NCBI GenBank assembly: GCA_918026815.1
Contig: CAKJVC010000030.1
Span: 682,001 to 746,000, forward strand
Direction: 5' to 3'
Origin: Chalara sp. BL73
Lineage: Eukaryota; Ascomycota; Leotiomycetes; Helotiales
Length of the DNA stretch: 64,000 nt
The position numbers and the translations under genes were made by a program. Below the pieces are notes generated by a model, which had not been told where the DNA came from, made no database searches, and saw only the letters and a list, made by a program, of their open reading frames with translations. Positions 12,270 through 23,728 of the stretch are shown in pieces. How positions within the stretch are numbered: the stretch's first letter is position 1; each line of letters begins with the position of its first letter.

Positions 12270-15200
12270 TTTGATGAGGGTTCCGTGGGCAATCCCAAAG
12301 CAAAGGTAAAAAGATCTTGGCTCCAAAACCCGAGTTATATAGCTGTTTGTCAGCTTGCCACAAGAAGGCTATACGAGAAAATTTATTGGTAACGAAGAGG
12401 CGAGTTAGACGGCCAAACAGAAAGTACTTATGCAGATGTGTAAGCTTCGCGATGGTCGGTCATTAGCATACAAAATGCAGCTCGGTGGTCAATGTGACCC
12501 TTACATATCCCCCCAGTTATTACCATAGCGGGTTAAAGCCATTTCCAATAAGTGAAATATCTGACTCCGAAAACGCTCCCATTGTGTGCTCATTTTTGCA
12601 GATCTAAAAAAAATAAATGGCTCCGGCTCCCTTCTCCACAACAAATGGTGGCGTACTGGGCTCCCGTTCCCAAGCCAAGCCTCTTGAATCATAATGGATT
12701 TCTCAATGGAAAATGGGATGGGCCTCGGTGGTCCGGAGAAAGAATCCGACGTAGTTATTGGACGAGTTAGATAGGTGGTGGTGACGGGGCAGAGTTTGCT
12801 TAACCCGGCTTGATGTGACTTCGTTGTCTCGTTGGTCAATTTTGAAATGCGGGGTTGAGATCCCTTGGCATTTTTATAACCTCACTGTCTTACACTGACT
12901 AGTTCCAATGCTACCCTACAGTGCCTACTACTACTAATAGCGTCTGAGAACAGTACGTTGAGCTATCGTTTTTCTTCTCTGTTTGCAACAACATATATGG
13001 CTCGTCAAAGGATATTTGACCAAACATGAACCAGTGTAAGAAGGGAGGTTCCTATTTTAATAGTGCGCTGTAGATGTATTCAACGGGTTGCAGCATAATA
13101 AGAAATCTGGGTTGCAAGTCATGTAAAAGAGCAGAACTCCCCAAGTTTTTTTAAACCAAGATTTCAATCCTTGTAAACTTTGGTTGAATTTGTTGCTTAG
13201 GGGTAACGAATCTCTCTTTGGTTGGTTTCTGACATTGCCGGCATATTGACGGATCCCGTATTACCAAATGGCTTTCTTTCTGATATAATAAAGTGATATT
13301 CCAATTCTCTATTTCTTTTCTCGCGGGTTGTGAAAAATGACATGTTTTAAAAGCGCTACTTTTCAGTTGCTGACAGCCCCTAAAACCCTGAAGCTACAGA
13401 CGTTGCAAGCCTAAACAAGTCTTTGATTTTTCGACTGAACGTAAAAAACTCACAAAATGTGTGTTTTTAAATGAGACATTCTGGCACCCCCCCGAAAAAA
13501 AATGCAGAGAATTGGAATATCACTTTAGATTATTCCCAAAGACCTAGGTGGTTGCCTCTAGTGCATCTAAATTATCAATTCGCCAAGTCATTCACTTTCA
13601 CAATTCAGAATGTTAGAGGGATATATTATGCTCCATTACATATCCTCTATAACTCATTGTTTGGATTCTTATCTTGTACATTTCTGGATGAAACAGCGCA
13701 TTCATCCAAGCCAGCAACCAACAATGGTTACATGGAATATATATGCCCTATGGATTTCTGCTTATGCATGCATCTAGTTTCGTTTTTCAAAGTCGACTAT
13801 TTTGAGAAGAAATTTCTACCTGGAGTCTGGAGGGCTGCAGAGCTGAAAGTATATTAAAGGAGATTATGGAAGAAAAATTGGAGGGTGTCCCATTTGGTGT
13901 CAATAATTCCGTAACGGGGAGTGGCGGTTGAAACAGGAGCTTAGCTTAACTAACCATCGAACATAGAGAGGTCGCTTCGAGAGAAGGGCATACCAGACAA
14001 GTGTATAAAACCAGTAGCAAAAAGAGAAACCATTTATTTAGACGTTATCGTGATGTGATAACGAGAAATGATGGCTGGATAGGCGTTAGGATTTACGCTT
14101 CGTTTTTACCGTGCTCGGGTTAAGACGACGCGACAGAGAGTCACGTAACAGGCATGCTAACGATAGCTGAAGTAGGAATGGGCACTTGATTCTCCTGAGG
14201 GGGTGTGATATTGATTATGACGTTCGTAACAGTCGTGCCCGTTCAACATAATATCTCCACTGCCATCGTTAGCTTGACGGGTTTATGTATAGTGAGCAAC
14301 GATTTACATTTCTCATGGATAGCTTACAGAACAGGAGATAATTCGTATCAAGCCTGTGTTGCTGCCATATCCTGTCTGGCTTTTCATATTACTTTTACTA
14401 TGGCTCTCTTAAGTTAATGACGTTTCGGGCTGTTCATAAACCACAGTCTAGAGTTTTGAATGTTGGCATTACTGCACAGTTTTGCATTTGGGGCGTAATA
14501 TATTGCTATATATTTGCGAATCTGCCTGGGGAGGTCTCATTTCCCTCTTGCTTCGATCAGGGCTGTCGTATTTACAGCATTGGTTCTGGATCGATCAGGT
14601 CAGTGATTCGCCATATCACTTCGAACTTTTGAGCGGACATCTTTTCGTGGAGTAAAGAGCATGACATGACTAATAAAATACCTATATCATCTAACTATCT
14701 TGTCTGTCATGTGCACATTGTCACCTTCAGAGCGGCTGTGCTAGTCAAGTGACAAAATATCACTCGGACTACCACACTGAAACTTGGGTTTGAAGTGACA
14801 ATACTTTCTGAGACCTATGTTTTCTCTGATAAGGGGGCTGTCCGATGCCTCCTGCGCAGACTTCGGGTTCCACGCCACGTTCATGGTGGATTGCCAACTT
14901 CTCGAGACAGGTATTTAATGCCAAAGGACAATATCTATGTAGTGATTTCTTTGAATCACATATATTGCTGAAAATCGGCTATTTTCATGTAGGCTGAGGT
15001 GGAATTAGACGGTCCATTTCTTTTACTATTGCGACGGAATCTGCTGAGTCAGTTAAGGTTATAGAAGGCGGCCACAGGTGCGGCTTAAAGCATTGGGCAT
15101 TACTGTATTGGGGAAAGCCTGAAGGGTAATTCAGATACGGAATCATTGAGCACAAATGCCGAATCGATCTGCTCAACGCTTTTAATGGCGGAAGTATATG

Positions 15201-15612
15201 TATACTCTGGCCTCGTGGGGAGCAGTTCAATAAACATGCTACCTTCCAAAAGATGCAGAGGGATTCTCAAGGGTCTAAGGTAGTTCTACAAGGCGCTGTT
15301 CAGCTGCCAAAAATACCCGTCAGTCGCTAAAATCCCTGCAAGCTTCCAGATCACGATCCATGGCCTCAAGGAGGGAACCCGTTTTTCAGTTTGAACACTC
15401 TCACCCACTTAACCACTACGACAACCTGATCACCTTCACCCAGATTCGACATCCCCACCACTACGATAGCAATCCTCAATATTCATATATCAACTGGCAA
15501 CCTTGACAGCACTATTCCTCGCCGTCTCTGGATGTTGTGAGGCTTCTTCCTTGAAGTGCTCCGCCGCGGGGTGACCGACATCTCGACACTCACCGGTCGC
15601 TCTTTACCCAGC
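12270..15612. other. Gene-poor stretch, 3.3 kb
   Basis: AT-rich DNA between the transporter start and the F-box gene. Frames of 70-128 codons occur (for example 13471-13857 and 14205-14417), but none shows a recognisable domain, codon pattern or splice context. I call nothing here. Confidence 0.45.
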
Positions 15613-18324
15613 ATGAGTTCTGATCCTCCCTCGACGATGAGACCTGCCTCCTCGAAGGAACCTCCCGATTTAGAGTATCTGCAGCGGATCTTTGAGCACC
15701 CGGAAGGGCTGAACACGGCTAGACTGCTTGTGAGAATTGTTATCGGACTTCAAAGAAAGAGCACCGTCGGTCAGACAATCCCACAAATCGTTCCTACACC
15801 AGTGAACAGCTTCAGCGAATACCTAATGTTTAGCGACAACCAATTCACATCAATATCTGCATCTTCTACAATGGAGAGTCGACTTGGAGTAAGCCATGAT
15901 ACCGGGCAGCAAAACCTCGGCGAATCAGGTGGCTGTAAGTCAAACCTCGTATATTTCTTCAAACTGGGGACTTATGGATGACCGGTGCTCTTTGATACTG
16001 ACCTCAACAGCTCCAGCTACTCATTTGACAATAGCCTCCAGTAGCGGCCCATACCTCTCCTCAACTTCTAATAATAATCCCTTCATCGAAAATAACGTTG
16101 CAACGAATGGTGCTTCCCAACCTCAGAGTTTAAAGAACCGTCAGCTCCTCCCTCGAACCCTTTCTAGTTCTCCTGCGCCTCGTTTGCTAGCACCAGCTCC
16201 TCAGCCGGATCTTTGTACCCGTGTCCCTGTAAAGATTGCCCCGAAGAAGAGGAAGATAGATGAGAAGGCGAAGAAAGATACCATAGACCCAGTCAAATCC
16301 AAAAAAGTAAGTTCGATTCATGTTAATAGGGCACTGGCGTACTGCAGAGAGAGTATCTTTTCGAATTGATTCACTGACTTGAAATCGTCTCACAGATCAA
16401 GACAGCTGACAAGGAAGCAAAGCCAAGAAAGGAGGCGAAACCGAGGGTCCCAAAGCAGAAGGTTCTAAAGAAGAAGGCTGTGAGATGCTTCAATCTTGTC
16501 TCGAGGCTAAGACTTACACACTCTAGATCAAGAAAACCCCATTGGGAGGTGAACAGACTTTCCCGCAAGAAGTCTGGATGCGCATCTTCGAAGTGAGTAC
16601 CCCTCAGGTTTTGAACCAGTCTTGCAACAATTTACAGCTCACTACAACCCAATGGATCATTTGCCATTGTTAACGTATTGTGACAAACTCTATAAATTAC
16701 TAACTTATTGACCACACAGTTCTCACCTCCCTCTATCTATAAGAAGGCACGCTCAGTTTCTAAGGGATTTAGAGATCTGGTCGACAAATATACAATTTCT
16801 ATACTTACAAACAATCGACTTGAATCGTATGGTCCTGATATGCCAGGACCCTATGAGGATATGGATGAAAAGACGTACAATGATCTATTAGCAGGTAATG
16901 GATGTTCCATCTGCGGCAAGAACGCTACCAAAGTCTATTGGCCATGGCAGAAACGGTGGTGCACTCCTTGCTGGAGGCCATTAGTTGAGAGAGAGGACCA
17001 TTTGCTTAAGAGACGAGGTGCTCACCCTCGGAATGTGGTTTTGAAGATGCTGGAGTGTATTCCAGTTGGGATGATGGACTCATTCAACAAGGCGCGAGAC
17101 TTCGATAGCAACCTCGAAAACCGGCCACGTATCGCTCCCAGGCTATATAAATACTATATGACGGAGGATGTCAACCGGATTATCGCGGACTACGAGGCTT
17201 TGACCCCACAACCCTATGTTGAAGATCCAAACCACTCTGCCGAAGAAAAGGCAGCATTCCGCACCGCATACCAGGACCAAATGAGTACACTGGAAGAAAG
17301 GAGAAATGCACTTTTCGCTCAGCGCAAGGAGCCTACTGACAAGTTGATGGCTTGGGTCCTCAAGGTAGAAAAGGGTATTGCATATCGACGAAAGATCACT
17401 GGAGACCCATTGGCCAAAGCAAGAGCCGAACGCATCTCACTGTTCTTGAGAAGAGCCAGTGAGGACTTGTTCAACTTACATGCCGGTATGGATGCAGAGT
17501 GGCTCAAGAAAATCAAGCCCTTCAAGGAAGCAGTGCGCATTTCTCGAAACGGTGGTACCGAGCGTTCCTGGCAAATATTGAAGCCAAAGGTTATTAAGGC
17601 TTGGGAAGAACATGTGGCCATGTCGCAAGCAGAAGATAATAACGCTTCCCCGGAAGCGATTGAGATTAGTGACCAGGATTCTGAGGATGAGGACATGGAT
17701 GGAATGGACACGGATGATCATCATGACCAGCCCAGCATCTCTATTACTCAAAATAGCACACTTCGACTTTCTACAGCGCGTCAGGCTTATGAGATGCATC
17801 CTAGCGCAGCCCAAGCTCAGGCTCAGGCTCAAATTCAAGCTCATATTCAGGCTCAGGCACAAGCCCAGGCTCGTGCTCGTGCTCAGGCAGACCACCATCG
17901 TGTTCAAGGCCATAGTTATATGGCTCATCAAGGACACGGCCAGCCTGCAATGCATTTTGGCCAACGTCAGTCTTTTACTGCCGCAAACTCTGCTGGCATT
18001 ACTTATGGGTATAGCTCCACAAGCTCTATGTTCACCTTTGGTGGCAATGGCTCTATGTCGAACGGTACCCAAACCTCAATGACATCTGCCGTTCCAAACA
18101 ACATGTACCACGGTGGTGGTACATTGAGCTTCACATCTCAACAGTCACGACAATGGCAAGCCGTTGCTGCCAATTCTGCTATGCAGCCGGGCCGTAATAC
18201 GCAATCTTCAGTTGCAGCTGAGAACTCAAGAATGGCCATTTCTTCGTTGCTATCGGGTCCACCTTCTGGACAGTCTGCAGGCTCTACTTTCTCAAGTCGA
18301 GCTCCGTCAAACTCCACATTTTAG
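15613..18324 (+). CDS. F-box domain protein with cysteine-rich motif and Ala/Gln repeats
   Basis: Five exons: 15613-15934, 16011-16306, 16396-16479, 16527-16592 and 16720-18324. All junctions keep frame, giving 790 residues. Residues 1-206 are low-complexity, ending in a Lys-rich basic stretch (KIAPKKRKIDEKAKK) that could be a nuclear signal. PQEVWMRIFEFSPPSIYK (around 246) followed by SVSKGFRDL matches an F-box. A C-x2-C ... C-x2-C arrangement (CSICG ... RWCTPCW, about 318-340) resembles a small zinc-binding knuckle. An acidic patch (SDQDSEDEDMDGMD) and an Ala-Gln dipeptide tract near 620-645 lie in the C-terminal half, which is Ser/Gly/Gln-rich. F-box proteins normally link substrates to SCF ubiquitin ligases; the substrate is unknown. 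No named orthologue was recognised. Confidence 0.85.
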
Positions 18325-18927
18325 AAAAGCAATTCTTTAGGCTCGTTCTCAGCATTTCTATTTCAGACCGGCATTTGTGACTTCTCGTACGGAGTCCGCT
18401 GTATACTAGTCGCCGGAATATCAACATAGCGCTAATACTCTTATCCACCCACACGACTCTCACGACTCAAACTTTACGCGTTACGTATTTGCTTTTTACG
18501 GAGTTTTATTTTACAGCATCAATGTTGCTTTAAGCATTGCATGACTTCTTCTATACCCCTGAAAGGCGTTCCTCTGGTGCACAAAGGGAGGATGAATGGC
18601 ATTTTTCAGGCTCTGGGGCATGGCATCGCATGGGAATTGGAGTGGCGTTGATATGGTGGCCACAGGTTACCACTTTGCATATTTAACCGATGGCAGCTGA
18701 TGGTTGCGACAATGCGCAGAACCATGTATATAATGGCAGCTAGCATAGATTCACATCACATCATATAGTATTTGCATATCCTTTCTTTCTTGTCTTTTTA
18801 TTTTTTTTGGCTCTTCTACTTTCGTGATGCCAGCTGAGGGTGAAGCACTAGTCGATTAAACGCAACCTATTCTTATGTCTTACATGGTATATATTACATT
18901 TACTTGAACTGAAATTACCCAGATCAC
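18325..18927. other. Convergent 3' flank, no gene seen
   Basis: This lies between the stops of two convergent genes. It contains T-rich stretches (around 18790-18810) compatible with 3' UTR sequence and nothing else identifiable. Confidence 0.5.
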
Positions 18928-20285
18928 TTATGTCTGAGTAACCTGGACGGTTTTCCGAATGCCGTGGTCATAATCCGGGTTATACTCATCACTGCTACCA
19001 TCATGCAACTTATTCTCAGTCGAATGGTTCCAACCCCTCGCGTCCTTTAAGGCCGTCACACTACCCGTCCGACTTTGGTTCCCGCCACCCCCCATATCAT
19101 CCAGCTCCTGCCCTTTCGTCCCCGTGGCTACGACGGTCGTGATGCCCATGTTCTTGCTGTCCATGGCAATACCGGCCCCACCCTCGTAATTGCTTATCTT
19201 GCGGTGATAGCCGGACTGGTAGTTGCCACGGATCCACGGCCGTCCGCCGGTCCTACGACCGCTCGTCGCGCCGTGGTCCGTCGTCCTTCCGCCTGTTGAC
19301 GAGATGATCTTGCGGAGCAAAGGCCGCAGCGTTGCGAGCGACGAGGTTGCGATTCCGATACCCGCCTCCACTGTCGACCAGATGGCCACGTCGATCGTGG
19401 CGTAGAGGAAGTTGGACGTATCTCTCATGCCGCTGATGAACGGGATGCGTACAATGGTCGCGGTTGATGCGCTGTTACCGATTTCGTTAGCAGAAGTTCT
19501 TGGAAGGAAAAGGGGTTAGGGACGCACAGCGCGGCGAAACCAAGCATGATGGCAACGGAAATCTTGGTCTTCTTGTCCATCTGCAGATCGTACACCATGA
19601 AAATCGGCGTGATGCTGAATATCCAGTCCGCGGCGCAGCTGATAGCGGAATACGCATAGAACGACGCGACTGTGATGTTGGGATCGATACACTTCCCCGT
19701 CCCGCCCCGATACTGGTTCCAGAAGTGCGAAGTTGGTGTGCACTGGAAGATAAAGAGCAGGAGGAAGTAGGCGCTGTAGATCTGGTTGGTGATTATGGTG
19801 ACGGTCAGGATCAGCCTGTGGGTCTTGACGACGGCTACCCGGAGCAAGAAGATGGCGATGCTTTGCTTGAGGAACATGGTCATCAAGACGTACACCGGTT
19901 CACAAGCCCACCACCACTATTCAGGACGTCAGTTTTGGTAGGTAGATGAGTGTATGTCAGAGCGGAAGTCACCTTCATCCCGATAGGGAAATCTTCTGTA
20001 GAGATCAACGAGTTCCGCTTTCCGGTGCCATGTTCGATTCCTGATATAGCGAAGGTGCAATACAGTATAAAGACGATCTATTCATGGCCGTTTGTTAGTA
20101 TTTCTCAGCAACGGTAGCAGATCTATGGGCTTTCTCACCATTGCGGCAACCGCGAACCAGTCATCAAGCCCGAACACCTTGACCAGGAAGGCTCGACAGT
20201 AAACTCGTAGGCTCACAGCGATGAGGCATATCGGCAGGAACAGCCCAAGGACGGCTTTGAACTCTGGCGACCGGTCATTGGTCAT
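18928..20285 (-). CDS. Fungal rhodopsin-like / PTH11-type seven-TM membrane protein
   Basis: Four exons: 20139-20285, 19973-20077, 19528-19916 and 18928-19471. Introns are 56-61 bp and the frame gives 394 residues. The first helix segment and GLDDWFAVAAM are the conserved opening of the fungal rhodopsin-domain family. WWWACEPVYVLMTMFLKQSIAIFLLR, the cysteine pair in FQCTPTSHFWNQY...GKCID, and ADWIFSITPIFMVYDLQM are further hallmarks. DVAIWSTVEAGIGIATSSLATLRPL closes the seven-helix core. The C-terminal 100 residues are polar and Gly-rich, probably a cytosolic tail. No CFEM domain precedes the core, unlike true Pth11. Function is unknown; relatives are suspected G-protein-coupled sensors. Confidence 0.88.
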
Positions 20286-21404
20286 CGTGACGACGGATTA
20301 TGCTAGGTGGTTGCACTTCCAGTGAGCAATGCACGACGGCAAGGCAGGACGACGAGGAGAAGGCTGAACGACTGATTGCTCTGTTGTGGAGGGGAGAACT
20401 GGGTGGGGAAGTGTGCATATATTATATCGGAGGAGACATAAGTAGGTAATGCGTATCATTATACCGTACGTAGCAACATGTTTACAAATTACCAAGCACA
20501 CGGCCCGGGGTTGATTGCTCGAAACGGCCCTTTGGGTCGTCTAGTGAATACCCATTATGAATAGCACAGATCTGTTTGTCCTTATGGATAAGTCTGGGGT
20601 TAACCCGAAGCCCTGGTCGAGGTGATCTGCTTATTTTCGGTCCAATCTGAGGCAAAACTGGGACCGCGATAATGGGGGGGGAAGCCGACATGTGTCAAGT
20701 GTATTGCTCGAGGCGTAAGCTAGAAGAATGGTTCCTGACTGCTAGCCGATGCTAAGAATCCAGTTATGCCGAGCACGGGCAAGACGCCATCCAATGGTTT
20801 GGGTGGCGAAATGTAGGCATTATCATAACCTAACGGTGGCTTCTTTGATTCAGAAGGTTAAAAAAAAGTTTGCATCTCATTTTTTAAGCCGGCATCATGC
20901 GACTTGATATGGGAGAGAATCGAGCACATTCAACTCGCCATAATTTAGCATTATGCTGGCTCAGATGCGGTAATGAACAGATCATCATGCATAAATACAA
21001 AGATGGATGATCCCTTTCCGACGGGCTTCACAATGGATTTAATTTGGCCATTACATCTGTGTATATCTATATATATGGATCGACAGCTTTTCACAAGAAA
21101 TGCATGCATGCCATGTGCGTGGCGTGCGGAACTCGGTTCCTGTCTAAGTCAGGGGGCTCGGTTATGTGTTTGGTGGCCACCCAGTCCAAGCACATCCACG
21201 CACGACTCGTTACCAAAACCTCGGCACGAAGCTAAAATCAGATTTATTATGAAAATATGCTGGAGACAGGGGCTCACCGGACATGCTAAACGTAGTGTAA
21301 AAAAAATCCATGTTGAAAATCACACCTTCCACGTCCCTTACCCCGACTCTCTCTCACACCTCCTCACAGCCCGTCCCCGAACAACCTGATCATTCTCGTT
21401 CTCC
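20286..21404. other. Intergenic region, no gene seen
   Basis: This is the 5' flank of the PTH11-like gene. It contains only short frames with no recognisable product. Confidence 0.45.
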
Positions 21405-22064
21405 TCAACGCCCATTAATCTCGTACCGTGCGCTCTTGCCAGCCTCTGTCCGCATGCACCAATATCTTTCCCTCTTTTGATTTTTCAGCCACACGATCTC
21501 CCATCCACTGTGCTGGATGCCCCTCCGCTCCTCCAAGGAGCCAGCCCCTGGTCTCGGCGTGGCGATCCGGTGGAGAAAGTCAATGATATTCTCAACATTC
21601 TCTTCATAGATCTCCCTAGTGCGAGGTGGGAGGGAAGATTCATCGCCAGATGGGAACAACTCTCAGAACTTTGATTGTCCTTGCAGTGGTTGCCTGTAGA
21701 CTTCCAGATGCAGCTTTTGATGTTCTTTCGAAGGCGACTTAATATCCTCTTCTTTTCTTTTCTCATTTCGCCAGATGCATAAAGCGGGTTTTCTCCAGAG
21801 AGTTTTGGAGACTACCGCAAAGTGTTCTCTCTCCCGAGATCTCGATTTGAAGATAGTATCCCGTAGCAGCCCGAGAGTCGGAGACGGGGATCTGCTACGC
21901 TGTGATCCTGGAGATGAAGGTGGAGAAGGACACGGATACAGGCTGGACGAGAGTCTAGATTCCAGGGCTAATGTCGGATTCGGTGTGAAGCCCGCCAGCG
22001 GATCGAGAGTGAGTTTTGATGAATCCGTGCGGCGTTTTGATTTCATGGAGTTTTGAATCGTCAT
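21405..22064 (-). pseudogene. Unknown Ser/Arg-rich protein gene interrupted by one in-frame TGA
   Basis: From the ATG at 22064 an open frame runs to a TGA at 21663-21665 (133 residues), then continues in the same frame for 85 codons to a stop at 21405. The first part is rich in Ser, Pro and Arg (SPPSSPGSQRSRSPSPTLG). The second part looks like folded protein (REIYEENVENIIDFLHRIATP, then GWEIVWLKNQKRERYW). Three explanations fit: a nonsense mutation, a real short protein ending at 21663, or an intron I failed to find. I looked for GT/AG pairs spanning the stop and found none convincing. An ATG at 22223 would add 53 residues. No family was recognised. Confidence 0.4.
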
Positions 22065-22223
22065 CCTGATGCATTGCGAGTTGAAATGGACGGCTTTCTT
22101 GGCCAGGAGATCTGCAAATGGTGAGGAATAAATACGGAAAATTGGCTGAAAATGCATCATGATTGAGAAATCTTTGCTTCTGATTGTGTACCTACAGCGA
22201 GTTGAGCTGGTAATATCTGACAT

Positions 22224-22699
22224 GGGTATGAGAAGATGAACAAGAAGTTTTAGGTTGACGACTCAGAACGAGGGCGTCGGAATCAGAGTTGTTATGCTTC
22301 AGAATAAGAATATTGCGGAGAATTGTTCGCAATATGTGCTATAGGCACGATTTGGATCGTCGCGGAGACTGATTCGAAATCGAAACACTCCGGTTAACAA
22401 TGTGTTGAACATGAGTTTCACGACAGACTAAAACATGCAAACATTATGAATAGTGAAACTTGATCAGTGCGAGAGCGAGCTATTATCACTTAAACTGTAT
22501 CTGAAAAGTTGGATTCGTTTTCTGGCCTCCCGCGATCCCGTCATTTCCCTCCTCTTCTGAACGTATCATGAATGTGTTGTGTACCTTGTGCTGCATAGAG
22601 GTCTGTCCAAACTTGCTGTCAGTTAGGCCATGCAATGAATGAAAAGAGGCTCTAAATGGTTACCTTGAGCTCTGCCACGCGTCAAAGCAACACCCATTT
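22224..22699. other. Intergenic region, no gene seen
   Basis: A short region between two small minus-strand genes. No frame, repeat or RNA gene is supported. Confidence 0.45.
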
Positions 22700-23269
22700 T
22701 CATTTATTTTCGCTCGACGCTTCCTCTATCCTCTCCTGGCCTCCCTTCGTAAATCGAATCTGAACACCGGGCTCAGACCTTGGAATCAGTCTGCGAAGAT
22801 ACTGCTCAATTTCATCTCTCTGAAGCTCATCCGTCTCTTTTGGGGTAAAGATGGAGATAATGCGATCCTCTCCAGCCATCTCCGCCACATGCCTCTTCAC
22901 CTCCTCATTTGTCTCGCTCCCAGTTCGCTCCGGGGTGATGATTGTGATATTTCCTTCATTGCCATCTGGTCCCGGTGGCCCACGGAGGTTGACCATGATC
23001 AAAGAAGTACCGAGAATCTCTGGAAGGATAGAGTGTAGAAATGGAAGTATGCAAGCTTCGAGGACGACAGCGTACGTGTCGTTGTCTGAAATTACAAAGT
23101 CTGGATTCTCATAGAAGCCGGGATGCAAGGCGATGAGGCGATCTACTTCCGCTTGATAAGCATCGACTTCCATATTCAGGGTAGAAGACGTTGATGGGGT
23201 GGAGGGCGTAGACGGGTTTGATGGTGAGTTAAACATATTTGCTTGGAATATTGCTGGTGCTATAGGCAT
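22700..23269 (-). CDS. Hypothetical protein, 189 residues, intronless
   Basis: A single ATG-initiated frame with balanced composition. After a Ser/Thr/Pro repeat (NPSTPSTPSTSST, residues 17-29) comes an acidic alpha/beta-like body with a PPGPDGNEGNITIITPERTG segment. Near the C-terminus is DELQRDEIEQYLRRLIP. There is no signal peptide or membrane segment. The family was not recognised. Coding status is inferred from length, ATG start and composition; transcript support would settle it. Confidence 0.6.
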   Translation of the reverse strand: MPIAPAIFQANMFNSPSNPSTPSTPSTSSTLNMEVDAYQAEVDRLIALHPGFYENPDFVISDNDTYAVVLEACILPFLHSILPEILGTSLIMVNLRGPPGPDGNEGNITIITPERTGSETNEEVKRHVAEMAGEDRIISIFTPKETDELQRDEIEQYLRRLIPRSEPGVQIRFTKGGQERIEEASSENK

Positions 23270-23728
23270 AAAGTTAAGTGTGCGTTCTGAAATTAATGGC
23301 AGTGCTAGAGTTTCTAGGTTCGATGTGTTATAAATGAAAGAGGTTCGTATGCGAGAAAATCATTTTGTATCTGGAGGAGGATTGGTTTGTTCTTGCCTTT
23401 TTGATACTTCCTATTCGCATTCGCCATGGAGGTTAGGTTTGTTTATGTCTTTCCTAATATAGCAATACTCCTTTCCATGCTTGTATTTGCCAGCAAAAAT
23501 TTGTCAAGGCCAATCAACTTATTAGCATGAGCTAGATTGATTTGAATTAGCCATCTAGGGACAGCACAAGTCTCAGCTAGGCTAAATCGAGAAGATCTCA
23601 AATGGCTGATGGGAAGTAATGGCTTAGTCTACTTGGGAAATATTTGAAGATCATGACCCAGAAATCATGACCCAGAAATAATTCATATTCTTGGATTACA
23701 GATGCCTGCAGTAGTTCATCCGGATACA
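23270..23728. other. Intergenic region with a small tandem duplication
   Basis: No gene was seen. It contains the 14-bp tandem duplication listed separately and otherwise ordinary flanking DNA between two minus-strand genes. Confidence 0.45.
23650..23677. repeat. Two adjacent copies of a 14-bp unit
   Basis: The unit ATCATGACCCAGAA occurs twice head to tail just downstream of the P450 stop. It is probably a simple replication duplication. Confidence 0.8.

Noticed and set aside
12501..14632. Frames of 70-128 codons that could be genes
   Set aside because: No recognisable domain, overlapping frames on both strands, AT-rich context and no consistent splice sites.
19000..19950. Long plus-strand frames opposite the PTH11-like gene
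   Set aside because: These are shadows of the minus-strand exons, which carry the conserved membrane motifs.
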